64,000 nt of DNA from Ruminococcus sp. (GTDB taxonomy: Bacteria; Bacillota; Clostridia; Oscillospirales; Ruminococcaceae), in the NCBI GenBank assembly GCA_031262495.1, contig JAISHV010000102.1, positions 1-64,000 on the forward strand, in the 5' to 3' direction. Numbering within the stretch: position 1 is the first letter of the stretch; the number at the start of each line of letters is the position of its first letter. A program made the position numbers and the translations under genes. Positions 10,219-18,915 of this stretch are shown in pieces. The notes below the pieces were generated by a model. The model worked only from the letters and a program-made list of their open reading frames with translations, made no database searches and had not been told where the DNA came from.

Positions 10219-10536
10219 ATGTCACATGAAAATGAAGAAATCATAAAATCTTTGACAAAAGAAATTTCAGAAAATTTTGCAGTATCAGAGATTTACCTTG
10301 TTTCACAAAAGCTGAATGTAAAGGGCAAACTCACAAGCTTTAAAATCTGTGTAATTATAAGCGACAACGACAGTAAAAGCGAAACCGAAACCCTTATTAT
10401 GACCGAGGTTGACTGTGAAATACCTTTTGAAGTAATAGCCTACAAGCAATCAGAATGGGAACGCTACTCAAAAGACAACACCTCATTCGCCGGTAAAATC
10501 TTAAAAGAGGGGACAAATCTACGTGAGCAGAGCTAA
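10219..10536 (+). CDS. Degenerate MNT-type nucleotidyltransferase-like protein
   Basis: 105 aa overlapping a HEPN gene; MNT-like C-terminus, but no GSxxxG or DxD. Confidence 0.55.
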   Translation: MSHENEEIIKSLTKEISENFAVSEIYLVSQKLNVKGKLTSFKICVIISDNDSKSETETLIMTEVDCEIPFEVIAYKQSEWERYSKDNTSFAGKILKEGTNLREQS

Positions 10537-10954
10537 CAATTCCACAGACAGCCGCCGTTATTACGACTGGTTTTACCGCTCGGAATTAGATTTATTATCC
10601 GCTCGTGCTCTGATTGAAGATAAGCGGCTTTATGATCCGGCGGTTTTTCACTGCGTTCAGGCTATTGAAAAATCATTCAAAGCGTTTTTACTCTTTAACA
10701 CGCGCCGCCTTTTTGATGGTCATAACCTTGTGTGGCTGTGTAAACAATGTGTACTCCTCCATGAATTTTTCAGAAGCTGTATTTCAAAAACCGCCCCCCT
10801 CAATCGGTATTACATTGAGACGCGTTACCCCGCCGACGTGCCGGAATTGATTACAAAGGAATTCGCTGAAAATACACTGAAAACAGTTATAGAAATCACT
10901 GATTTCATACGCGAGTATTTGAAATTTGATTTTAATAGTTATAAACTCAAATAA
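10523..10954 (+). CDS. HEPN domain protein
   Basis: YYDWFYRSELDLLSARALI...FHCVQAIEKSFKAFLLF...GHNLVWL HEPN signature. Confidence 0.8.
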   Translation: MSRANNSTDSRRYYDWFYRSELDLLSARALIEDKRLYDPAVFHCVQAIEKSFKAFLLFNTRRLFDGHNLVWLCKQCVLLHEFFRSCISKTAPLNRYYIETRYPADVPELITKEFAENTLKTVIEITDFIREYLKFDFNSYKLK

Positions 10955-10968
10955 AAAAATGGTATGCC

Positions 10969-10990
10969 CAAGTTTTGTGAGCATACCGTT
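10969..10990. terminator. Bidirectional terminator between convergent genes
   Basis: GGTATGC...GCATACC with A/T flanks. Confidence 0.75.
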
Positions 10991-10995
10991 TTTAT

Positions 10996-12372
10996 TTAAT
11001 TAAAATTTTTCATAATCTCCGCCGCCGCCGTTTTCCCGGCACCCATAGCTAAAATTACCGTCGCCGCACCTGTTACGGCATCACCGCCCGCATACACGTT
11101 TTTGTGCGTCGTAAGTCCGTTTTCGTCGGCGATAATACAACCGTGTTTATTTGTTTTCAGTCCCTCTGTCGTAAGTGAGATAAGCGGATTCGGGGAAGTC
11201 CCCACCGCCATAATAATACAGTCGGTTTCGAGTGTAAATAAACTGTCGGGCTTTTCTTTCGGGCGGCGTCTGCTTGAGGCATCGGGTTCGCCGAGTTCCA
11301 TTTCACAACAGACCATTGAGGTTGCACGTCCGCTTTCGTCGGCATTGATTTTAACAGGGTTACAGAGGGTTTTAAAGATGATTCCCTCTTCTTTTGCGTG
11401 TTCGATTTCTTCATTTCGGGCGGGCATTTCTGTTTCAGAACGTCTGTAAACTATATATACATTTTCAGCACCGAGGCGTTTTGCACAGCGCGCCGCATCC
11501 ATTGCTACATTGCCGCCGCCTACTATTGCTGCACTTTTGGCGCGGTATATCGGCGTATCGGAGAGTTCATCATATGCTTTCATCAAATTTATACGCGTGA
11601 GGTATTCATTAGCGGAATAAACACCTTTGCTGTTTTCACCAAGGATACCTAAAAAGTTTGGCAAACCCGCGCCTGAGCCGATGAATACAGACTGATAACC
11701 ATCTTCAAACAGTTCATCAATCGTAACAGTCTTTCCGACAATCGTGTTGGTCATAATATCAACGCCCAGTTCGCGCAGATTATTGATTTCCTCTTCAACA
11801 ATACTTTTGGGCAATCTGAATTCGGGAATACCGTAAACCAAAACCCCGCCCGCTTTGTGCAAAGCTTCAAATACAGTCACGGAATACCCGTTCTTAGCAA
11901 GCTCCCCTGCGCAAGTCAGTCCCGCAGGACCTGCTCCGACTACGGCAATTTTAATCCCGTTCGGGCGTACTTCACTAAGAGGTACAGGGTGTTCGCGCCT
12001 GAAATCAGCGGCGAAACGTTCCAGTCTGCCGATAGCAACGGCTTCGCCTTTTATACCTCTGACACAATACTGTTCGCATTGGGTTTCCTGAGGGCAAACC
12101 CTTCCGCATACAGCCGGGAGCGATGACGACTGCGCTATAACATCATACGCCGAAGAAAAATCCTGTGCTTTTATCTTCTCGATAAAGGCGGGTATATCAA
12201 TCCCCACAGGGCAACCCGAAACACAGGGTTTGTTTTTGCAATTGAGACAACGTTCGGCTTCATTTAATGCGGTTTCAGCGGAAAACCCGAGGGCTACTTC
12301 ACTGAAATTCTTATTACGTGTTTGCGGAGGTTGTGAGGGCATAGGGTTTTTAGAATTACTCATATTCGGCAT
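10996..12372 (-). CDS. nfnB: NADPH-dependent glutamate synthase small-subunit-like; NfnB-type oxidoreductase
   Basis: N-terminal CLNCKNKPCVSGCPVGIDIP, FAD/NADPH motifs; paired with NfnA-like gene. Confidence 0.8.
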   Translation of the reverse strand: MPNMSNSKNPMPSQPPQTRNKNFSEVALGFSAETALNEAERCLNCKNKPCVSGCPVGIDIPAFIEKIKAQDFSSAYDVIAQSSSLPAVCGRVCPQETQCEQYCVRGIKGEAVAIGRLERFAADFRREHPVPLSEVRPNGIKIAVVGAGPAGLTCAGELAKNGYSVTVFEALHKAGGVLVYGIPEFRLPKSIVEEEINNLRELGVDIMTNTIVGKTVTIDELFEDGYQSVFIGSGAGLPNFLGILGENSKGVYSANEYLTRINLMKAYDELSDTPIYRAKSAAIVGGGNVAMDAARCAKRLGAENVYIVYRRSETEMPARNEEIEHAKEEGIIFKTLCNPVKINADESGRATSMVCCEMELGEPDASSRRRPKEKPDSLFTLETDCIIMAVGTSPNPLISLTTEGLKTNKHGCIIADENGLTTHKNVYAGGDAVTGAATVILAMGAGKTAAAEIMKNFN

Positions 12373-12378
12373 TATGTT

Positions 12379-13215
12379 TTATACCCCCTTGTAGAGATTA
12401 CAATCAGCTTCGCGCTGTTTGTTTTCAAATTCTTTATATTCACCGAGACGTGATAAAGCTTCGTCAAAATCAACCGAATGTCCGTCAAAATCAGGTCCGT
12501 CTACACAGGCAAAACGGGTTTTCCCGCCTACAGTCAGCCGACAGCAGCCGCACATTCCCGTACCGTCAACCATTATCGGGTTCATAGAAACAGTTGTTTT
12601 AATGCCGAATTCACGTGTGAGAGCGGCAACGAATTTCATCATAATAAGCGGACCAATGGCGATGACTTCATCATACTTTTCACCCGACTCAATAAGCGTA
12701 CGCAAAGCATCGGTCACAAGTCCCTTTTCGCCGTAAGAACCGTCGTCAGTCATTATGCGAAGTTTATGCGAAACATCGGCGAATTCTTGTTCTAAAATAA
12801 CAAGCTCTTTGTTTCTGAAACCCGTAATGGTGTGAACTTCCGTGCCTAAACGATAGAGTTTTTTCGCTAAAGGGAACGCAATAGCACAACCTACACCGCC
12901 GCCTACTACAGCAACTTTGCTCATACCCTCAAGGCGTGAGGGAGTGCCGAGAGGACCTGCGAAATCTTCTATGAATTCGCCGGCGTTTTTCCGGTTAAGC
13001 TGTGATGTTGTCGCGCCGACTATCTGAAAGATAATTGTAACGCTCCCCCGCTGTCTGTCAAAATCAGCTACAGTGAGCGGAATACGTTCTCCGTTTTCAT
13101 TTACGCGAAGAATTACAAACTGCCCCGGCTCTGCTTTTTTAGCGGCAAGAGGTGCTGAAATTTCCATAAGCGTAACAGTCGGGTTGAGGATGCGTTTAGA
13201 CAAGATTTCAAACAT
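12379..13215 (-). CDS. nfnA: Dihydroorotate dehydrogenase electron-transfer-subunit-like; NfnA-type ferredoxin-NADP reductase subunit
   Basis: FAD/NAD domain, C-terminal 2Fe-2S cysteines (GTGMCGCCRLTVGGKTRFACVDGPDFDGH). Confidence 0.8.
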   Translation of the reverse strand: MFEILSKRILNPTVTLMEISAPLAAKKAEPGQFVILRVNENGERIPLTVADFDRQRGSVTIIFQIVGATTSQLNRKNAGEFIEDFAGPLGTPSRLEGMSKVAVVGGGVGCAIAFPLAKKLYRLGTEVHTITGFRNKELVILEQEFADVSHKLRIMTDDGSYGEKGLVTDALRTLIESGEKYDEVIAIGPLIMMKFVAALTREFGIKTTVSMNPIMVDGTGMCGCCRLTVGGKTRFACVDGPDFDGHSVDFDEALSRLGEYKEFENKQREADCNLYKGV

Positions 13216-13333
13216 ACTGAAATAAACCTTTAAACTTTAATTTTTTTCTATTACGTCGGCGAAAAGTGACAATTTCATAATGCTATCAATTTTTAGTAAT
13301 ATTTTATCCGTAAAAATGCAAAAAATACTAAAT

Positions 13334-13354
13334 CAGGGCGGAAAATCCGCCCTG
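13334..13354. terminator. Hairpin downstream of ispH-rpsA
   Basis: CAGGGCGGA-AAA-TCCGCCCTG. Confidence 0.6.
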
Positions 13355-13380
13355 TTTTAATTTGATATTATTAAGTCAGT

Positions 13381-15528
13381 TTACTCTGCCGGTGTTTCTG
13401 TAACTTCTGTTGCCGCTTCAACCGCTTCTGCTGCTTCAGCAACCTCTGCTGCTGCTTCAACCGCTTCTGCTGCTTCAGCAACCTCTACTGCCGCTTCAAC
13501 AACCTCAGCCGCCTCTTCCGCCGCTTCATCTGCACCGGTGTCTTCAAGGATGGCTTTTATGGAGAGGGAGATACGCTTTTTGTCGAGGTCAATTTCTGTG
13601 ATTCGCGCATCGGCTATGTCGTCTTTTTTGAGAAATTCGCCGACGTTTGTTACTCTTTTATCAGAGATTTGTGAAATATGAACCAGTCCATCAACGCCCG
13701 GAACAATTTGTGCAAAAGCTCCGAAAGGTGTTATGGAAACAATCTTCACGGGAACATCTTGTCCGACTTTATATTCAGCCGCAAATTTTACGTACGGGTC
13801 TGAATCGGGGTCTTTATAGCCCAGCGAAACGCGGTTTTTCTCGCGGTCAAGCTCTTTGATGTAGACTTCAAGGGTGTCGCCGACTTTAACAATCTGTGAG
13901 GGATGTGTAATTCTGCTCCACGAGAGTTCGGAGAGGTGAACCATGCCGTCAATGCCGCCTAAATCAACAAACGCACCATAGTTTGTGATTGAACGAACTT
14001 CACCGGTGTATTTTTTACCGATTGCGACTGTTTCCCAGAATTTTTCGCGTTTGCCGTCGCGGTCAGCCGACGAAGCGGCGCGAATAGAACCAACAGCCTT
14101 GTTTTTTTCTTCTGAAACCTCGATAAGCTTAAACTTAACGGATTTTTTAATAAGGTCTTCAAGTTTTCCGCCTTGGCGAACTCCCGACTGTGAAGCGGGA
14201 ATAAAGACTCTTGCGCCCTTGCTCATTACGATAACGCCGCCTTTAACAACGGAGTTAACAACGCCGTCAAGCGTCTCGTCTTCATCTTTGGCTTTAATGA
14301 GCTTGTCCATACCGGTTTTAGCATCGGCACGGCGTTTTGAAAGTGTGACAGTACCATCTGAATCATTAACCTGAACTACAACGAAATCAAACTCATTGCC
14401 TACTTTAACGGGCTCTTCATCAGATTCGGCGGGCACGTCATCAAAGAATTCGTCATAATCGACATAGCCGGTATGTTTAGTACCTATATCAACGGTGACT
14501 TCATTATTATGTACACCGGTAACAATTCCTTTTACCCTCCCGCCTTTATATACCTTTCTGGTAGAAGTTGCATTAAGCAGGGCTTCAAAGCTTTCGTCGT
14601 CCTCAATGTTGTTTTGTAAAATTTCCGACATTGTTATTTTGACCTCCTCGATTATTTTGCACGGAACCGAAGCTCCGGCAGTGATACCTATTTTAAGCGG
14701 CACACCGTTCGTCTGTATTTCGGCGTGTTTAAAAAAGATATCTTTGAGCTGAGATGAAAAACGTTTAAGTCCGAGAGCATTTTCGATGAAAAATGTATTC
14801 TGACACTGACTTTGACAAAGCAGACCCAACTTTCGGCTGTTAGAGCTTTTCTCACTGCCGACCGCAATCATCACATCAGACTTTGCGGCAAGCTTTATCG
14901 CCGCCGCTTGACGTTCAGTTGTAGCAGAGCAAACAGTGTTGAAAATCTCAGCTTCAGGGAGGTTTTTTCGTATCCATTCAGTACATTTCTCCCAATCTAT
15001 TATATTATAAGTCGTTTGAGCAACAAATGCAAGCTTTTTTTCTCTGTTTCTTTCAATTTCGTTGAAATTGTTCAAAAAATCGTCTAAATCAGAGCATATT
15101 TTAAGTGAATTTTCACAAAAACTTGAAATGCCTATAACCTCATCATGGAGCCTATCGCCGAATAAGAATACGTCATATCCATTTTGAGAGTAATCTGCTA
15201 CAATTTTATGAATATGCTTTACAAAAGGGCAGGTACCGTCACGGTAATTTATACCTTTTTCTGTAAGCTTCTGTTCGGTTTCTTTCGGTATACCATGCGA
15301 GCGGATAATTACGAATGAATCGGGCGGCAAATCATCTATATCTGCCGCTTTGATTATTTTTACGCCGCGAGCATTTAAATCGTCTGTAACGGTGTTGTTA
15401 TGGATAATTTCACCGAGGGTAAAAACGTTTTTCCCTGCAATGATGCTGTCATAAACCAGTCTGACGGCGCGCTCAACCCCGAAACAAAATCCCGCGTGTT
15501 CTGATACCGTAATTTTGTAATTATTCAT
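13381..15528 (-). CDS. ispH-rpsA: Fused 4-hydroxy-3-methylbut-2-enyl diphosphate reductase / 30S ribosomal protein S1
   Basis: IspH cysteines (HAGFCFGVERAV, GTCPFV, NTVCSATTERQ), then four S1 motifs and an EA-rich repeat tail; ATG 15528 preferred over the ORF-track start. Confidence 0.93.
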   Translation of the reverse strand: MNNYKITVSEHAGFCFGVERAVRLVYDSIIAGKNVFTLGEIIHNNTVTDDLNARGVKIIKAADIDDLPPDSFVIIRSHGIPKETEQKLTEKGINYRDGTCPFVKHIHKIVADYSQNGYDVFLFGDRLHDEVIGISSFCENSLKICSDLDDFLNNFNEIERNREKKLAFVAQTTYNIIDWEKCTEWIRKNLPEAEIFNTVCSATTERQAAAIKLAAKSDVMIAVGSEKSSNSRKLGLLCQSQCQNTFFIENALGLKRFSSQLKDIFFKHAEIQTNGVPLKIGITAGASVPCKIIEEVKITMSEILQNNIEDDESFEALLNATSTRKVYKGGRVKGIVTGVHNNEVTVDIGTKHTGYVDYDEFFDDVPAESDEEPVKVGNEFDFVVVQVNDSDGTVTLSKRRADAKTGMDKLIKAKDEDETLDGVVNSVVKGGVIVMSKGARVFIPASQSGVRQGGKLEDLIKKSVKFKLIEVSEEKNKAVGSIRAASSADRDGKREKFWETVAIGKKYTGEVRSITNYGAFVDLGGIDGMVHLSELSWSRITHPSQIVKVGDTLEVYIKELDREKNRVSLGYKDPDSDPYVKFAAEYKVGQDVPVKIVSITPFGAFAQIVPGVDGLVHISQISDKRVTNVGEFLKKDDIADARITEIDLDKKRISLSIKAILEDTGADEAAEEAAEVVEAAVEVAEAAEAVEAAAEVAEAAEAVEAATEVTETPAE

Positions 15529-16183
15529 CTTTTTTGCGTTCAATCTCAACCGGTTCTTTTTGCACATTCTCATCGGGCATTTTAAGTTTTATCGGCTGTT
15601 CGCCCTCTACAAGTTCTTTTACGGCGTTCATAATACGTTCTTTGACGCGCCGCAATTCTTTTGAGGATGTACCCTCAATACCCAGTTCATCGGCTTTGAT
15701 GATTTTACCGAAACGCAAAGTTAATTTGGTTCTGAAACGGAGTTTTCGTCCCTCAAAGACAATCCCGCAGGGCAGAACATCCGCCCCGGATTTCGCGGCA
15801 ATCATAGCAACACCGGATTTTCCGCTGCCGACTTTGTTTTCGTATTGCCGTGTGCCTTCGGGGAAAATCACTAAATGCCGTCTGGTGAGGAGTTCGGTTG
15901 TCTGTCTGAAAAGTTCCACAGAAGCTGTATCGCGTTTTATCGGGAATGCCCCTAATTTCGTAATGAACCACGCGGCAAGCTTATTATGAAACAAAGTGTC
16001 ACGCGCCATATATGCCACCGGGAGCACCATCGGCATTGTAATAAGCACAGGGTCAGCGAAACTGCGGTGATTTGAGGCAATAATCAAAGGTTTATCCTGA
16101 GGAATGTTTTCAACACCCTCAATAGAGAAATTATAGACTATCTTATATATAATCTTACACGCAACGCGAACCCATTTATACAT
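15521..16183 (-). CDS. plsC: 1-acyl-sn-glycerol-3-phosphate acyltransferase
   Basis: NHRSFADPV, FPEGTR motifs. Confidence 0.9.
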   Translation of the reverse strand: MYKWVRVACKIIYKIVYNFSIEGVENIPQDKPLIIASNHRSFADPVLITMPMVLPVAYMARDTLFHNKLAAWFITKLGAFPIKRDTASVELFRQTTELLTRRHLVIFPEGTRQYENKVGSGKSGVAMIAAKSGADVLPCGIVFEGRKLRFRTKLTLRFGKIIKADELGIEGTSSKELRRVKERIMNAVKELVEGEQPIKLKMPDENVQKEPVEIERKKDE

Positions 16184-16225
16184 TTAGATCTCCGTACTTT
16201 CAGTTTTAATAAAATGCTCAAAATT

Positions 16226-17185
16226 TTACACATTAAACAGCGGCGAAACCGGTGTGTCGGCATAAATTCTCTGTATAGCCTGTGCGAATACAGGTGCAAC
16301 AGGCAGAATGGTAAATTTGTCAATCTTTTTATCTTCGGGCAGCGGTATAGTATCAAGGATTACCAATTCTTTTATGTAGCTCTTATCAAGCCGCTCAATA
16401 GCCGGTCCGCTCAAAACGCCGTGAGTAGCACAGGCTGAAACCGTTTTCGCGCCGCCGACTTCGATTATCGCTTTAGCGGCATTACAAAGAGTTCCGGCAG
16501 TATCAATCATATCATCTACAATAATTACATCCTTATCCTTCACGTCACCGATTATATTCATTACTTCGCATACATTCGCCTTTTGGCGGCGTTTGTCAAC
16601 GATAGCGAGGGGGGCATCCATTCGTGAAGAAAATTGACGCGCACGGGTAACGGACCCTAAGTCGGGCGAAACAACCACTATATTATCATTGTCTTTGTAT
16701 TTTTCTTCAAAATAAGGTGAAAGTATAGGCACGCCCAAGAGATGGTCAACAGGGATATTAAAGAACCCTTGAATCTGAGGGCAGTGTAAATCCATAGAAA
16801 GTACACGGTCTGCTCCCGCAACGGCAATAAGGTCGGCTACAAGCTTTGCGGAGATAGGGTCGCGGGCTTTGGTTTTGCGGTCTTGTCTGGCATAGCCGAA
16901 ATATGGGATTACCGCCGTTATACGTCCCGCAGAAGCACGTTTAAAGGCATCAATCATAATAAGCAGTTCCATAATATTGTCATTGACAGGCGCACAAGTT
17001 GACTGAACCACAAATACATCAGAACCCCTGACACTTTCGTGAATTGAAACGCAGATTTCTCCGTCTGAAAATTTATTTACTTCCGACGAACCGAGGGGCA
17101 GTACAAGCTCATCGGCAATTTGTTTTGCCATTGAAGATGTTGCGTTTGCGCAGAAGATTTTGATGTCCTTACCGTGAATATTCAT
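16226..17185 (-). CDS. prs: Ribose-phosphate pyrophosphokinase
   Basis: PRPP synthetase motifs including VVSPDLGSVTRAR, DDMIDTAGT. Confidence 0.96.
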   Translation of the reverse strand: MNIHGKDIKIFCANATSSMAKQIADELVLPLGSSEVNKFSDGEICVSIHESVRGSDVFVVQSTCAPVNDNIMELLIMIDAFKRASAGRITAVIPYFGYARQDRKTKARDPISAKLVADLIAVAGADRVLSMDLHCPQIQGFFNIPVDHLLGVPILSPYFEEKYKDNDNIVVVSPDLGSVTRARQFSSRMDAPLAIVDKRRQKANVCEVMNIIGDVKDKDVIIVDDMIDTAGTLCNAAKAIIEVGGAKTVSACATHGVLSGPAIERLDKSYIKELVILDTIPLPEDKKIDKFTILPVAPVFAQAIQRIYADTPVSPLFNV

Positions 17186-17268
17186 TTGTTTTTTTCTCCT
17201 TTTGGGATTTTTTTAGCCTTTTTTTTACACATTTTATGAATTTCATTTTGCCGCAGCTCAAATCAAAA

Positions 17269-18657
17269 TCACTGTTTCAGCTTCTTGTCAGAATACCCCT
17301 CTTTGATTACTGTCGGGACGCGCTCAATGGCGAGTGAGCCGTCGGGCACGTCTTGTGTTATAGTCGAACCGGCGGCTGTATAACCGCGTTTCCCGACCTT
17401 TACGGGGGCAATTAAATTTGTGTTACAGCCGATAAATGCGCCGTCTTCAATAGTAGTTCTGTATTTATTTTTGCCGTCGTAATTGCTCGTCACCGCACCG
17501 CACCCGAAATTTACTCCGCTCCCCACATCGGAGTCGCCGACATATGTCAGATGTGCTATAGCTGTCTTTTCGCCTATGTCTGAATTCTTGACTTCAACAA
17601 AGTTGCCGATTTTAACGCCGTTTCTTATGATACTGCCCGGGCGGATACGTACAAAAGGACCTATTGAAACATTGTCCATTATGGTTGAATCATACGCCTG
17701 AACACTGTTAAGATTACAATTACTGCCGATTTTACAATTGTCAATCAGGCAATTCACTCCGATTTGAGTATTATCGCCGACAGAGGTTTCGCCTGAAAGA
17801 ATACTCCCCTGCATAATTTTTACACCGCTGCCGAGTTTGACTTTACGCCCGACCGTAACACCGTCGGTACAAGTGAATTCTACACCGTTATCCAGATGAA
17901 ATTCTATAAGTTTTCGGCGAATGGTATCATTAAGCTTTAAAAGTCCGCGCCTGTCATCAGCACCTAAAATTATATCGGGATTATGTGACTTATATACACC
18001 TGTTTTATAGCCCGACTGCCCTAAAATAAAGATAGTGTCCGTTAAGTAGTATTCGTTTTCGGCGTTATTCGGTTCAATTTCACCTAAAGCGAAAAGCAAA
18101 GCCCTGATATTGAACCACATCGCACCCGAAAATACCTCGCGGAGTGTTCTTTGATTGTCGGAGAGTTCATGTTCCTCTGCAATACCGAGCAGTTTGTCTT
18201 TGTCTTTAATGATTCGCCCGTAACCCTTCGGGTCGAGAGCTTCTGCCGTGATTACCGTAACGGCATTTTCGTTTTGACAATGTGTTTTATATGCGTGCTG
18301 AATGGTCTCGGCTCCCAAGAGAGGGCAATCACCGTAAAGCACAAGTACATCGCCGTCATAGCGGACATACTCCCGAAGCCAGTTTCGGGCTTCCATAACG
18401 GCGTGTCCCGTTCCCATACGCTTAGGTTGAAGTACTGTCGGGTAGACTTTTTCGCGTCTGTTTAAGAAATCTTCTAAAATCTCCGACCCAAATCCCGTGA
18501 CAACGCAGATATCAGATAATCCCGCAGTTTCACATGACGAAAGTACCCACTCAATCATCGGCTCGCCGAGCAGTTCAAACATAGGCTTCGGCTGATTAGA
18601 CTGCATACGCTTGCCTGAACCGCCGGCAAGGATTAGTGCTGAGGTTGTTTTTGACAT
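17269..18657 (-). CDS. glmU: Bifunctional GlmU (UDP-GlcNAc pyrophosphorylase / GlcN-1-P acetyltransferase)
   Basis: LILAGGSGKRMQSNQPKPM; left-handed beta-helix C-terminus. Confidence 0.95.
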   Translation of the reverse strand: MSKTTSALILAGGSGKRMQSNQPKPMFELLGEPMIEWVLSSCETAGLSDICVVTGFGSEILEDFLNRREKVYPTVLQPKRMGTGHAVMEARNWLREYVRYDGDVLVLYGDCPLLGAETIQHAYKTHCQNENAVTVITAEALDPKGYGRIIKDKDKLLGIAEEHELSDNQRTLREVFSGAMWFNIRALLFALGEIEPNNAENEYYLTDTIFILGQSGYKTGVYKSHNPDIILGADDRRGLLKLNDTIRRKLIEFHLDNGVEFTCTDGVTVGRKVKLGSGVKIMQGSILSGETSVGDNTQIGVNCLIDNCKIGSNCNLNSVQAYDSTIMDNVSIGPFVRIRPGSIIRNGVKIGNFVEVKNSDIGEKTAIAHLTYVGDSDVGSGVNFGCGAVTSNYDGKNKYRTTIEDGAFIGCNTNLIAPVKVGKRGYTAAGSTITQDVPDGSLAIERVPTVIKEGYSDKKLKQ

Positions 18658-18746
18658 AATCTGAAAATCCCCCTCAAATATTATAGATATTTAATGTTAT
18701 GTCTTTTTAAACTGCTATAGTATTTTGACATGAAAAGTTTAATAAA

Positions 18747-18915
18747 ACAGAAGACAGAGGACAGAGCAACATAATAGTTTAAATTGAGCCGGTATGAAAA
18801 ATCTCATTTTCACCTTATAGTTGTTAATGAAATTCTTCTATAAACCTTATATAAGGCATTTAGTCGCTCTGTCCTCTGTCCTCTGACCTCTGACTTCTGT
18901 GTTGACCTCTGTGTT
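18747..18915. repeat. Heptad CAGARGW inverted arrays (copy B), overlapping MetH 3' end
   Basis: Left ACAGAAGACAGAGGACAGAGC, right GCTCTGTCCTCTGTCCTCTGACCTCTGACTTCTGTG. Confidence 0.75.

Noticed and set aside
13410-13601. Leu/Pro/Gln-rich plus-strand ORF
   Set aside because: Antisense to the EA-rich tail of the IspH-S1 fusion.
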